From Firmicutes bacterium UBA4874 (lineage in GTDB: Bacteria > Bacillota > Clostridia > Caldicoprobacterales > DTU083), in the NCBI GenBank assembly GCA_002399435.1, contig DHDO01000002.1, forward strand, positions 50,666-83,830: 33,165 bases of DNA. The letters run 5' to 3'. Position 1 is the first letter of the stretch, and the number at the start of each line of letters is the position of its first letter. The translations under genes were made by a program, and so were the position numbers. The notes under the pieces are model-generated. The model ran no database searches and was not told where the DNA came from. It was given only the letters and a program-made list of their open reading frames with translations. This document shows, piece after piece, positions 8,911 to 16,254 of this stretch.

Positions 8911-9572
8911 TCAAAATCGCGCCATCTATTTTGGCTGCAGATTTTTCAAGACTGGGAGAAGAAGTTGCAATACTGGACAAAGGAGGTGCGGACTTTATCC
9001 ATATTGATGTTATGGACGGGCATTATGTGCCGAACTTGTCCATAGGGCCCATGGTGGTAAAAGCCATTCGCGGAGTGACCGAAATTCCTTTCGATGTTCA
9101 TCTGATGATGGACAATCCAATGGAGTTTGTTGACGAATTTATCCGTGCGGGAGCAGACAGCATCACACTTCATGCGGAAGTATTGCCTCATCTGCATCGT
9201 TGCATTGCCACTCTGAAGGAAAAGGGAGTCCGGGCCGCTGTTGCGTTGAATCCCTCCACACCTTTGAATATATTGGATTATGTGCTGGAAGATCTCGATA
9301 TGGTGCTTCTTATGACGGTGAATCCGGGTTTTGGGGGACAAACGTTTATACCTGCCATGCTGGATAAAATCCGGGATCTGAAGGATATGACGGAAAGACA
9401 GGGGGGAAATACGGAAATTCAGGTAGACGGCGGAATCACCCTTGAAAATGTCAGCAAAGCAGTAGAAGCTGGTGCAAACTGTATTGTGGCAGGGTCGCTG
9501 GTTTTCTCGGCGGCAGACCCGGCGTCCATGATACAAAAAATAAGAAGAGCAGGAGAGGCCTCCCTTTTGTGA
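8904..9572 (+). CDS. rpe: Ribulose-phosphate 3-epimerase
   Basis: Interconverts ribulose 5-phosphate and xylulose 5-phosphate in the pentose phosphate pathway. The 222-residue TIM barrel carries the signature HIDVMDGHYVPN (His33, Asp35), FDVHLM (His66), the phosphate-binding VNPGFGGQ and the catalytic VDGGI. GGAGG lies six bases before the ATG, inside the end of rsgA. It is the last gene of the coupled run; in B. subtilis thiN follows, but here no thiN homologue is present and the next ORF is a small membrane protein. Confidence 0.97.
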   Translation: MVIKIAPSILAADFSRLGEEVAILDKGGADFIHIDVMDGHYVPNLSIGPMVVKAIRGVTEIPFDVHLMMDNPMEFVDEFIRAGADSITLHAEVLPHLHRCIATLKEKGVRAAVALNPSTPLNILDYVLEDLDMVLLMTVNPGFGGQTFIPAMLDKIRDLKDMTERQGGNTEIQVDGGITLENVSKAVEAGANCIVAGSLVFSAADPASMIQKIRRAGEASLL

Positions 9573-9673
9573 AATGACAGAATACCCTCCATGGGAGTCA
9601 CATTCTCCTGCGGCCTGAATAGACTGTTATAAATTCCCGGCTTTTGACCGGCCTGTCCTGGAGAGGTGTCATT

Positions 9674-9853
9674 ATGTATAACTGGACGAACTGTCGGAGG
9701 TGTCCCGAACCGCCGAATAAAACCAATATTCTTTCCATTGTACTGATTGTCATCGGCACGATGCTGGTATTTTTTCCAGCATGGATATGGCGCTTTTTGC
9801 TTGGCCTGGGTCTTATTGCGGCCGGCATACTCACCTTGAAAAGATGGAGATGA
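9674..9853 (+). CDS. Small membrane protein of unknown function (59 aa, N-terminal CxxC)
   Basis: Not recognised. The predicted peptide has a short hydrophilic head with a cysteine pair (NCRRCP, Cys7 and Cys10), a proline-rich linker (PEPPNK), then two hydrophobic segments (about residues 19-36 and 38-54) and a basic tail (LKRWR). The two helices would form a hairpin in the membrane with a short PAW turn. ATG 9674 follows GGAGAGGTG at good spacing, and the stop is 7 bp before a strong terminator, so it looks like a genuine gene. A TTG at 9644 in the same frame is less likely as start. It sits between rpe and rpmB, where B. subtilis has thiN and spoVM, but it does not resemble SpoVM. Confidence 0.7.
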   Translation: MYNWTNCRRCPEPPNKTNILSIVLIVIGTMLVFFPAWIWRFLLGLGLIAAGILTLKRWR

Positions 9854-9860
9854 GACCAAA

Positions 9861-9884
9861 AAAACGTGCCGTACAGCACGTTTT
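9861..9884. terminator. Bidirectional intrinsic terminator between the small membrane gene and rpmB
   Basis: A perfect 9-bp stem (AAAACGTGC / GCACGTTTT) with a 6-base loop. On the minus strand the stem runs into seven consecutive T residues, a strong terminator for rpmB; on the plus strand it ends in four T residues and serves the rpe/small-protein transcript. Confidence 0.85.
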
Positions 9885-9891
9885 CAATGGC

Positions 9892-10086
9892 TCACTTTGA
9901 GAGAGCATTCACTTTACCGGAACGAATGCAACGAGTGCAGACATTCAGCGTTACATGAGATCCGTTTACCTCCGCCCGTACTTTTTTCAGATTAGGCGTC
10001 CAGGTCCGGTTTCCACGCCTGTGAGAGTGGCTCACGGTGTTTCCGGATAACTTCCCTTTTTTGCAAATATCACAAACCTTTGCCAT
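9892..10086 (-). CDS. rpmB: 50S ribosomal protein L28 (zinc-ribbon form)
   Basis: Large-subunit ribosomal protein L28, 64 residues. Begins MAKVCDICKKGKLSGNTVSH; the family motif with HRRGNRTWTPNLKKV is clear. Cysteines 5 and 8 and the pair Cys50/Cys53 (CTRC) mark the zinc-binding C+ form. The ATG at 10086 has AAAGGAGGTG at ideal spacing; the longer in-frame ORF upstream has no support. The gene points against its neighbours, as in many Firmicutes, and has its own promoter at 10194-10222 with a roughly 100-base leader. Confidence 0.97.
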   Translation of the reverse strand: MAKVCDICKKGKLSGNTVSHSHRRGNRTWTPNLKKVRAEVNGSHVTLNVCTRCIRSGKVNALSK

Positions 10087-10193
10087 GATTTCCACCTCCT
10101 TTAAACAGAAAAAACCATATTGTCTTCTACCTGCCATCGAAGGACTCCGTGATCAAGTCACGGGTGTTTTCAACAACTCATAAATCATGTATT

Positions 10194-10222
10194 ATTTTAT
10201 CACCTTGCAATCGTTTTGGCAA
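10194..10222 (-). promoter_or_regulatory. Predicted sigma-A promoter of rpmB
   Basis: On the minus strand, -35 TTGCCA (10222-10217) and -10 TAAAAT (10199-10194) are separated by exactly 17 bp. Transcription would start near 10187 and give a leader of about 100 bases before the rpmB ATG. Confidence 0.7.
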
Positions 10223-10264
10223 GAAAAACAAAACATTGCCGGGTCCGGGGTTCCTTGTTGCTTG

Positions 10265-10293
10265 TTGCATTTCCCCTGTGTTTGAGATAAAAT
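10265..10293 (+). promoter_or_regulatory. Predicted sigma-A promoter of the asp23-fakA-recG group
   Basis: -35 TTGCAT (10265-10270) and -10 TAAAAT (10288-10293) with 17 bp spacing. It would start transcription near 10300, about 88 bases before the Asp23-family ATG. Confidence 0.7.
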
Positions 10294-10387
10294 AAACGGG
10301 TATCATGATGTTAAGAATTCATCATTCTGCAAATGATGCTCACAACAGGATCCATCCGAATCAGAGCAATGTGAAGGAGGAAGGAAA

Positions 10388-10738
10388 ATGGGAGTTGTAA
10401 ATTCGAATTCTCTTGGAGAGCTTACCATTTCAGACGATGTATTGGCCTCCCTGGCAGGCATTACTGCCATCGAGTGCTATGGTATCGTTGGAATGGCTTC
10501 CCAGAAAGCGACGGACGGGCTGGTGGAGCTTTTGGGAAATGAAAATCTGTCACGCGGTGTGAAGGTTGTCAGTCAGGGCAATGAAGTGAGTATTTATCTC
10601 CATATTATCGTTGAATATGGTATTTCCATTGCCACTGTCGCCAAGAACATTATTGAAACAGTGAAATATAAAGTGGAAAATATAACAGGGGTTACAGTAA
10701 AAAAAGTTAATATAATGGTAGAGGGCGTGAGGGTATGA
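10388..10738 (+). CDS. Asp23/Gls24 family envelope stress response protein
   Basis: A 116-residue member of the Asp23/Gls24 (DUF322) family, the YloU type. Shows the family start ELTISDDVLASLAGITAIECYGIVGM and end VKKVNIMVEGVRV. Family members associate with the cell envelope or are co-expressed with fatty-acid kinase; the molecular role is not settled. AAGGAGGAAGG precedes the ATG. It lies directly upstream of the FakA-like gene (37 bp gap), the near-universal pair in Firmicutes, so a linked role in envelope lipid or stress biology is inferred. Confidence 0.93.
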   Translation: MGVVNSNSLGELTISDDVLASLAGITAIECYGIVGMASQKATDGLVELLGNENLSRGVKVVSQGNEVSIYLHIIVEYGISIATVAKNIIETVKYKVENITGVTVKKVNIMVEGVRV

Positions 10739-10775
10739 GGCTTTCCCTTTTTATACCTGAAGGAGGTTACTCATT

Positions 10776-12470
10776 TTGAATCAGGATATCCTGAATGGGG
10801 CAAAGCTAAAGCGAATGCTTTTATCTGCTGCCCATTATATGGAAATAAATAAAGAATCAGTAAACTTATTGAATGTTTTCCCTGTTCCGGATGGAGATAC
10901 CGGTACCAATATGTCTCTGACCATGTTATCTGCTGCAAGGGAGATTCAGGCAGTTTCTTCCGGGGATCTGTCCCGGGTCGCAGATGCTTTGTCCCGCGGC
11001 TCCCTGAAGGGTGCAAGGGGAAATTCCGGAGTCATTCTTTCCCAGCTGTTCCGCGGATTTGCTAAATCCCTGCAGGGAAAGGAAGAGATTACGACAGCGG
11101 AATATGCGGATGCACTGGGGGCCGGCGTAAATATGGCCTATAAGGCGGTGATGAAACCGGTTGAGGGTACTATTCTCACCGTTGCCCGTGAAACAGCGAG
11201 GGAAGCGAAAAAGATTGCCAGACAGATTCATGATTTTAATGTGTTTTTTGATCGAATTATCGATACAGCCAGGGAAACCCTGGATCGGACCCCGGACATG
11301 CTTCCGACTTTAAAGCAAGCCGGTGTGGTGGATTCCGGCGGTATGGGCCTGGTTTACATACTGGTAGGGCAGTTTCATGCCCTGGAGGGCGATTCTGATC
11401 CGGAAGTTTCTTACGGACCGTCGGATTCCAAAGTTCCCACGGACTTGGGAAAACCGGTTTCCTCTGCGGCAGAGGATAGGGTTACCGGCCCGGCAGGCGT
11501 CCCGGAAGGATCCATTCAATATACTTACTGCACGGAGTTTTTTATCAAAAATTTGTACCCCTATATCCGCGAAGAAGACATTGAAAAGTTAAAGAGAAGA
11601 CTGGATCGATTGGGGGATTCCATCGTCGTTGTGGGAGACAGGGACATGATCAAGGTTCACTTTCATACGAATATGCCTGGATCGGGACTGCAATTGGGAT
11701 TACAATTCGGTGAGCTTTCCGGCATCAAGATTGATAATATGAAGGAACAGCACCATCATGTGATCGACATGGAGACATCAGCAGAGCCACCAACGAACGA
11801 AAAGGAGCCGGAGAAGGATACCGGTATGGTATCCGTTTCCATGGGAAAAGGAATTGAAGATATTTTCCGGGATTTAAATGCGGATTATATTATTCAGGGC
11901 GGACAGACCATGAATCCCAGCACGGAAGATATTCTGGATGCCGTGAACCAGGTGAATGCAAAGGAAATTTTCATATTGCCCAACAATGGGAACATCGTTT
12001 TGACAGCCAACCAGGCGGCTGAAATCAGCAAGAAAAAGATCCATGTTGTTCCATCCCGGACGATTCCCCAGGGAATGGCTGCCATGATTGCCTATAATTC
12101 TGAAGCAGATGCCGAAACCAACCTGGCTGCTATGACCAGGGCAATGAGTCAGGTGAAAACCGGCCTTGTGACGTACGCCGTGCGGGATTCCCATGTGGAT
12201 GACCTTGCGATTCAGCAGGGAGACATCATGGGTATGATGGAAGGCAGGATATCCGTTGTCGGGAAAGATATCGCGGATGTCACAAGGAAGCTGTTGGATG
12301 CCTTGCTTAAGGGGAATGGCGAAATTGTCACCATACTGTATGGCAGCAATGCCAGGGCAGAGGATACGGAAAGCATTGGTTCCTACCTGAGTGAGAATTA
12401 CCCGGATCTGGAGGTCGAGGTTCTTTCCGGGGGACAACCGCTGTATTACTATATCGTTTCCGTGGAATAA
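10776..12470 (+). CDS. fakA: Fatty-acid kinase catalytic subunit FakA-like (DhaL + FakA C-terminal domains)
   Basis: ATP-binding subunit of fatty-acid kinase, which phosphorylates fatty acids presented by a FakB (DegV) partner so that they enter PlsX/PlsY phospholipid synthesis. The N-terminal DhaL domain (about 1-200) has the Mg-binding motif NVFPVPDGDTGTNM (33-46); the rest is the FakA central and C-terminal domain (CTEFFIKN, VHFHTNMPG, FILPNNGN). 564 aa, standard. TTG start with GAAGGAGGTT at good spacing. No fakB gene is in the window. Only 2 bp separate its stop from recG. Confidence 0.92.
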   Translation: MNQDILNGAKLKRMLLSAAHYMEINKESVNLLNVFPVPDGDTGTNMSLTMLSAAREIQAVSSGDLSRVADALSRGSLKGARGNSGVILSQLFRGFAKSLQGKEEITTAEYADALGAGVNMAYKAVMKPVEGTILTVARETAREAKKIARQIHDFNVFFDRIIDTARETLDRTPDMLPTLKQAGVVDSGGMGLVYILVGQFHALEGDSDPEVSYGPSDSKVPTDLGKPVSSAAEDRVTGPAGVPEGSIQYTYCTEFFIKNLYPYIREEDIEKLKRRLDRLGDSIVVVGDRDMIKVHFHTNMPGSGLQLGLQFGELSGIKIDNMKEQHHHVIDMETSAEPPTNEKEPEKDTGMVSVSMGKGIEDIFRDLNADYIIQGGQTMNPSTEDILDAVNQVNAKEIFILPNNGNIVLTANQAAEISKKKIHVVPSRTIPQGMAAMIAYNSEADAETNLAAMTRAMSQVKTGLVTYAVRDSHVDDLAIQQGDIMGMMEGRISVVGKDIADVTRKLLDALLKGNGEIVTILYGSNARAEDTESIGSYLSENYPDLEVEVLSGGQPLYYYIVSVE

Positions 12471-12472
12471 AA

Positions 12473-14560
12473 GTGAAAAAGCAAACAGAAAGAAGTAATC
12501 TGTCGGACAGCATTCAGACAATCAAGGGAATTGGGCCCAAAAAAGCGGCCTTGTGCAGGAAGTTGGGGATCGTAACCCTGTCGGATGCTGTGCGATATGT
12601 TCCGGGGAAATATGAGCTTCAAAGAGCAGTCCAGCCTGTATCCTCTGTTTCAGACGAAGAGGATGTATCCTTATGTCTGGAATTCATTTCTCCTCCGTAT
12701 GTAAACCGGATTAGAAAGGGATTCAGCATGACTTGCATGAAAGGCAGGGATTCGACCGGGACTGTGGAATGCATTTGGTTCAATCAGCCTTATCGCGGCA
12801 GGGGGTACAAGCAAAATCATCACTATTTCGTAATGGGCAAGGCATTAAAAAGGCCGTCCGGCATGCAGATTCAAAATCCGCTTGTGGAAGACTATGATAA
12901 AGAGCGTCATCATCGGGAACGATATCTGCCGCTGTATCACCTGACGGATGGATTAACCCAGAAGGATCTGCGGCATATTGTTTCTGAGTCCCTGAAACGA
13001 TTGCCGGATGGACAGGGGGATTCAGACCGACTGGATGTCCGTCTGTCCGAAAAATATGGGTTTCCCGGAAAAGCAGAGGCCTGGCGCAGCATTCATTTTC
13101 CGGAGAGCCGGGACCGGCAGGAAAAAGCACGGCAGAAGCTGGCCTTTGAGGAGTTCTTGTCCCTGCTGACGGCGCTGGCGTTTATCCGGAAACACACCGG
13201 GAGCAGTGGAGGAGGAATTCCGATTTCCATTTCGCCGGGGAAACTGAACACTTTCCGGAAGAATCTGCCCTTTCGTCTGACCGATTCCCAGGAAAGGGTA
13301 TTGAGCGAGGTCCTGGAGGATTTGTCCGGTGGAAATGGCATGAATCGTCTTATACAGGGAGACGTGGGATCCGGGAAAACCGTAATCGCTGCAGCTGCGT
13401 TATTTGTGGTTGCGTCCGCCGGATATCAGGGGGCATTGATGGCTCCGACGGAAATCCTGGCCAGGCAGCATCTGGAAACGCTGCGGCGGATGATGAAAGG
13501 CAGCGGGATACGCCTGGAATGTCTGACGGGCGGCAGCACGGAGCCTCAGAATAAGCAGCTAAAGGAAGCCCTTGCGGACGGAGACATCGATATCCTGATC
13601 GGGACACATGCCTTGATTCAGGAGAATGTTACCTTTCATGATCTGGGACTGGTCATTACGGATGAGCAGCATCGTTTTGGGGTACGGCAGCGGGCCATGC
13701 TTCAGGAGAAGGGAACCGTCCCCCATGTTCTGGTTCTGTCCGCGACTCCCATACCAAGGACTTTGGTACATGTCCTTTACGGGGACCTGGATCTTTCCGT
13801 CATTGATTCCCTCCCCCCCGGCAGAATACCAATCCGTACGTATTGTGTCCCGACATCCTATCGGGAACGGATTTACCGGTTTGTCCGGAAATATGCCAAA
13901 AATGGCTGTCAGGCTTACGTGATTTGCCCTTTGGTGGAAGAATCCGAAGCAAAGCCGGACAGAAGTTCCGTGGAAGAAGTCTATGAGGAGCTGTCCCACG
14001 GGCCCTTGTCCGGAATCCGTATGGGCCTGCTTCATGGCAGGATGAAGGCGCAGGACAAGGATCAGGTCATGGAGGACTTTGCAGCCGGCAGAGTACAGGT
14101 GCTGGTTTCCACCACCGTAATTGAGGTTGGCGTGGATGTACCCAATGCCGTGATTATGGTCATTGAAAATGCGGATTGTTTTGGCCTGGCACAGCTTCAT
14201 CAGCTGCGCGGCAGGGTGGGGCGGGGAGATCAGCCGTCTTTCTGCATTCTGATTTCGGATCAAAAGGAAGAAAAGGCCATTGCCCGTATAAAAACCCTGG
14301 TACACTCCACGAATGGATTTGAAATTGCGGAGAAGGATCTGGAACTGAGAGGTCCGGGGGATCTGTACGGATTACGGCAGCATGGTATACCGGACTTCAG
14401 GATAGCCGATCTGTGGAAGGATTCTGCGCTTTTGCAGCTGGCTGCCAAAGAAGCGGAGCGTATGGTAAATCATCCGGAAGGCTCCTGGGATCGTGCCTAT
14501 GTAAAAAAATCCGTTGATCAATTCATGCGGGAAAAAAATACCTGTTGTTATCCTGGTTAA
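12473..14560 (+). CDS. recG: ATP-dependent DNA helicase RecG
   Basis: Branch-migrating helicase acting on stalled forks and Holliday junctions. The 695-residue protein has an N-terminal wedge/OB domain (about 60-150), Walker A GDVGSGKT (296-303), DEQH box (397-400), SATPIPRT motif III and the C-terminal QLRGRVGRGDQPSFC motif typical of RecG. GTG start at 12473, with only weak Shine-Dalgarno pairing, two bases after the fakA stop, suggests coupling. In B. subtilis sdaAB/sdaAA lie between yloV and recG; they are absent here. Confidence 0.97.
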   Translation: MKKQTERSNLSDSIQTIKGIGPKKAALCRKLGIVTLSDAVRYVPGKYELQRAVQPVSSVSDEEDVSLCLEFISPPYVNRIRKGFSMTCMKGRDSTGTVECIWFNQPYRGRGYKQNHHYFVMGKALKRPSGMQIQNPLVEDYDKERHHRERYLPLYHLTDGLTQKDLRHIVSESLKRLPDGQGDSDRLDVRLSEKYGFPGKAEAWRSIHFPESRDRQEKARQKLAFEEFLSLLTALAFIRKHTGSSGGGIPISISPGKLNTFRKNLPFRLTDSQERVLSEVLEDLSGGNGMNRLIQGDVGSGKTVIAAAALFVVASAGYQGALMAPTEILARQHLETLRRMMKGSGIRLECLTGGSTEPQNKQLKEALADGDIDILIGTHALIQENVTFHDLGLVITDEQHRFGVRQRAMLQEKGTVPHVLVLSATPIPRTLVHVLYGDLDLSVIDSLPPGRIPIRTYCVPTSYRERIYRFVRKYAKNGCQAYVICPLVEESEAKPDRSSVEEVYEELSHGPLSGIRMGLLHGRMKAQDKDQVMEDFAAGRVQVLVSTTVIEVGVDVPNAVIMVIENADCFGLAQLHQLRGRVGRGDQPSFCILISDQKEEKAIARIKTLVHSTNGFEIAEKDLELRGPGDLYGLRQHGIPDFRIADLWKDSALLQLAAKEAERMVNHPEGSWDRAYVKKSVDQFMREKNTCCYPG

Positions 14561-14615
14561 AATCGGGCGGACTGGACAAAGTAATAGTACCCTATCAATC
14601 AGGAGGTGAGGATTC

Positions 14616-14819
14616 ATGGCGCAGAACAATAACCGTCAGATGGTTCCGGGGGCAAAAAATGCTTTGAACAACATGAAATATGAAGTGGCCGAACAGCTGG
14701 GTGTGAATCTGAAGGAAGGCTATAATGGTGATCTGACTTCAAAGGAAAACGGCTACGTCGGCGGGTATATGGTAAAAAGATTGATTGAACAGGCAGAGAA
14801 ACAGATGAGCGGAAGATAA
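14616..14819 (+). CDS. Alpha/beta-type small acid-soluble spore protein
   Basis: Forespore DNA-binding protein that coats and protects the spore chromosome from UV and heat. The 67-residue sequence contains the germination-protease region KYEVAEQLGV (the family usually has KYEIA) and the second conserved block ENGYVGGYMVKRLIEQAE. AGGAGGTGAGG precedes the ATG. It lies 55 bp after recG, and its expression should be under forespore sigma-G, although I could not place a convincing sigma-G promoter in the gap. A strong terminator follows. This gene is the best evidence that the organism makes endospores. Confidence 0.94.
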   Translation: MAQNNNRQMVPGAKNALNNMKYEVAEQLGVNLKEGYNGDLTSKENGYVGGYMVKRLIEQAEKQMSGR

Positions 14820-14865
14820 AGGGGATCGTAAGGGACCGTAAGTTACATTTAACAAATAGTGAAAT

Positions 14866-14899
14866 GAAGGGAACGGAGATGCATACATCCGTTCCCTTC
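14866..14899 (+). terminator. Intrinsic terminator after the SASP gene
   Basis: Perfect 12-bp stem (GAAGGGAACGGA / TCCGTTCCCTTC) with a 10-base loop, followed by the T-rich stretch TGTTGTTCCTGCCTTTT. Confidence 0.75.
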
Positions 14900-14935
14900 T
14901 GTTGTTCCTGCCTTTTCGGAGAATACGTCCGCTGT

Positions 14936-14963
14936 CCAAAAGCCAATTGGCTTTTGGGTTTTT
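14936..14963 (+). terminator. Second intrinsic terminator (perfect 22-bp palindrome plus T-tract)
   Basis: CCAAAAGCCAA and its exact complement TTGGCTTTTGG form a continuous 22-bp palindrome at 14936-14957. A GTTTTTCTT tail follows. It lies only 36 bp after the previous terminator with no gene between them. Confidence 0.75.
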
Positions 14964-14992
14964 CTTGTCCGGTCAATTCCCCCCGGAAGTAA

Positions 14993-15024
14993 AACACTGG
15001 TGATGTTGTTTCATCACCAGTGTT
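14993..15024. repeat. 13-bp perfect inverted repeat
   Basis: AACACTGGTGATG and its exact complement flank the 6-base loop TTGTTT. On the minus strand the hairpin is followed by TTTTAC, so it could end a minus-strand transcript. On the plus strand no T-tract follows. Confidence 0.8.
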
Positions 15025-15060
15025 GGAGAGGAGAAATTGAAGGAAGAGCTCTATGGGGAA

Positions 15061-15081
15061 TATTGAGAGTCGCTCTCAATA
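15061..15081. repeat. 9-bp perfect inverted repeat
   Basis: TATTGAGAG and CTCTCAATA flank a 3-base loop TCG. It lies about 45 bp upstream of the rsmD -35 box, so it could be an operator or part of a short RNA. Confidence 0.7.
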
Positions 15082-15125
15082 CTCCTATTATTAACCGTCA
15101 GGAATAAATTATGCATGTTTCCTTC

Positions 15126-15154
15126 TTGTCCACTATTTGGGATTATGTTAAAAT
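15126..15154 (+). promoter_or_regulatory. Predicted sigma-A promoter of rsmD-coaD
   Basis: -35 TTGTCC (15126-15131) and -10 TAAAAT (15149-15154) with 17 bp spacing. The start site near 15161 falls downstream of the ATG at 15158, which is one reason to place the rsmD start at 15200. Confidence 0.65.
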
Positions 15155-15199
15155 AATATGAGCAGCAAGGAAATCAAGGAATGGGAAGGATCGTGGATC

Positions 15200-15766
15200 A
15201 TGCTTCGTATTATAGCGGGAGAGCGCAAAGGCAGGATTTTGAAAACCGTTCCCGGGAGGAGCACCCGGCCTACCACCGACCGGGTAAAGGAATCCGTATT
15301 CAATATTCTTCAGTCCAGACTCTATGAGAGTTCTATATTGGATCTTTTTTCCGGTACCGGAAATTTAGGTCTGGAGGCGATGAGCCGAGGCAGCCGAAGA
15401 GCAGTTTTTGTGGAAAGAGCTCCTGCGGCATTGGCGGTTCTCCGTGAGAACTGTCAGGCACTGCATTATATCGATTCCGTGGAGATTCTCGCGCAGGATG
15501 TCCAAAGGGCGATTTCCCTGCTTTCCACAAGGCGGGGAGTGTTCGATATTGTTTTTATGGATCCTCCCTATGACAGCGACCTGGAGACCGTGACGATTGC
15601 CGCATTGGATGCTTCCCATCTGGTGGCGGAGGACGGAAGGGTCGTTGTGGAGCATTTGCTTCGGGACAAACAGGAGGACAATATCGGCGGTTTTATCCGA
15701 TATGATATGCGCAAATACGGGAACACCGCCGTCAGCTTTTATAGAAAGGAAACAGAACAGAAATGA
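15200..15766 (+). CDS. rsmD: 16S rRNA (guanine-966-N2)-methyltransferase RsmD
   Basis: SAM-dependent methyltransferase acting on 16S rRNA during 30S assembly. From ATG 15200 the protein is 188 aa and starts MLRIIAGERKGR, the family N-terminus; RPTTDRVKESVFNIL, the SAM-binding LDLFSGTGNLGLEAMSRG and the catalytic DPPY are all present. The longer ORF from 15158 would add 14 residues, but the predicted promoter's start site excludes it. GGAAGGA lies upstream at slightly long spacing. The stop overlaps coaD by ATGA; rsmD-coaD is a conserved pair. Confidence 0.95.
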   Translation: MLRIIAGERKGRILKTVPGRSTRPTTDRVKESVFNILQSRLYESSILDLFSGTGNLGLEAMSRGSRRAVFVERAPAALAVLRENCQALHYIDSVEILAQDVQRAISLLSTRRGVFDIVFMDPPYDSDLETVTIAALDASHLVAEDGRVVVEHLLRDKQEDNIGGFIRYDMRKYGNTAVSFYRKETEQK

Positions 15767-16242
15767 AAACAGCAGTATATCCCGGCAGTTTTGATCCCAT
15801 CACCAACGGACATCTGGACGTCATCCAAAGGGCTTCCCGGATCGTTGACCGTCTCATTGTGGCAGTGGTAAAGAATCAGAGCAAGAAGCCATTGTTTACA
15901 GCAGAAGAACGTGTGGAGCTGATCCGGAAATCGGTTCGGGAGATTCCCAATGTGGAAGTCGCACATTTTGATGGCCTGTTTGTTCGTTTCGTTGAAGACA
16001 GGAAGGCCGATGTCATTATCAAGGGCCTGAGATCGAACGCCGATTTTGAATATGAATTGCTGATCGCATCGGTGAATCACAGCCTCCTGCCGGATGTGGA
16101 GACTCTGTTTCTAATGACCAATCCCAAATATGCTTATTTGAGTTCTGCTGTGGTCAGGGAAGTCGCAGGCCTTGGAGGCGATATCCGGGATTTTGTGCCG
16201 GATGTAGTCAGGAAGGACATATTGGACAAGTTCAGGGAATAG
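15763..16242 (+). CDS. coaD: Phosphopantetheine adenylyltransferase
   Basis: Fourth step of coenzyme A synthesis: ATP plus 4'-phosphopantetheine gives dephospho-CoA. The 159-residue protein has the nucleotidyltransferase motif FDPITNGH (HxGH class), IKGLRSNADFEYEL and the C-terminal SSAVVREVAGLGGDI. Length is standard. It is coupled to rsmD by an ATGA overlap and followed by a coiled-coil gene 12 bp later. CoA made here supplies the acyl-carrier chemistry of the lipid genes further right, though that link is only metabolic. Confidence 0.97.
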   Translation: MKTAVYPGSFDPITNGHLDVIQRASRIVDRLIVAVVKNQSKKPLFTAEERVELIRKSVREIPNVEVAHFDGLFVRFVEDRKADVIIKGLRSNADFEYELLIASVNHSLLPDVETLFLMTNPKYAYLSSAVVREVAGLGGDIRDFVPDVVRKDILDKFRE

Positions 16243-16254
16243 GGGTGGAGAAGC

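Larger units (their letters stand above)
10087..10387. other. Divergent promoter region between rpmB and the Asp23-family gene
   Basis: About 300 bp with no gene. It holds two back-to-back sigma-A type promoters (listed separately) and two hairpins in the transcribed leaders. CCGTGA-5 nt-TCACGG at 10147-10163 lies in the rpmB leader. CATCATT-5 nt-AATGATG at 10320-10338 lies in the asp23 leader. No ORF with a ribosome binding site is present. Confidence 0.6.
14820..15199. other. Gene-free stretch with four inverted repeats and a promoter
   Basis: Contains two terminator-like hairpins (14866-14899 and 14936-14957). A 13-bp perfect inverted repeat follows at 14993-15024 (AACACTGGTGATG, loop TTGTTT). 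A 9-bp perfect inverted repeat lies at 15061-15081 (TATTGAGAG, loop TCG). The rsmD promoter is at 15126-15154. No ORF with a ribosome binding site is visible. A small structured RNA is possible but unproven. Confidence 0.6.

Noticed and set aside
9573..9673. A spoVM-like peptide or thiN remnant after rpe
   Set aside because: All short frames were read; only a 14-codon stub (MTEYPPWESHSPAA) appears, with no likeness to SpoVM or ThiN.
14561..14615. A sigma-G promoter for the SASP gene
   Set aside because: The 55 bp gap was searched for the forespore -35 and -10 patterns. No pair with correct spacing was convincing, so no feature is claimed.
15158..15199. Longer RsmD start at ATG 15158
   Set aside because: It lies upstream of the predicted transcription start and adds 14 residues not seen in the family, whose N-terminus matches MLRIIAGERKGR at 15200.
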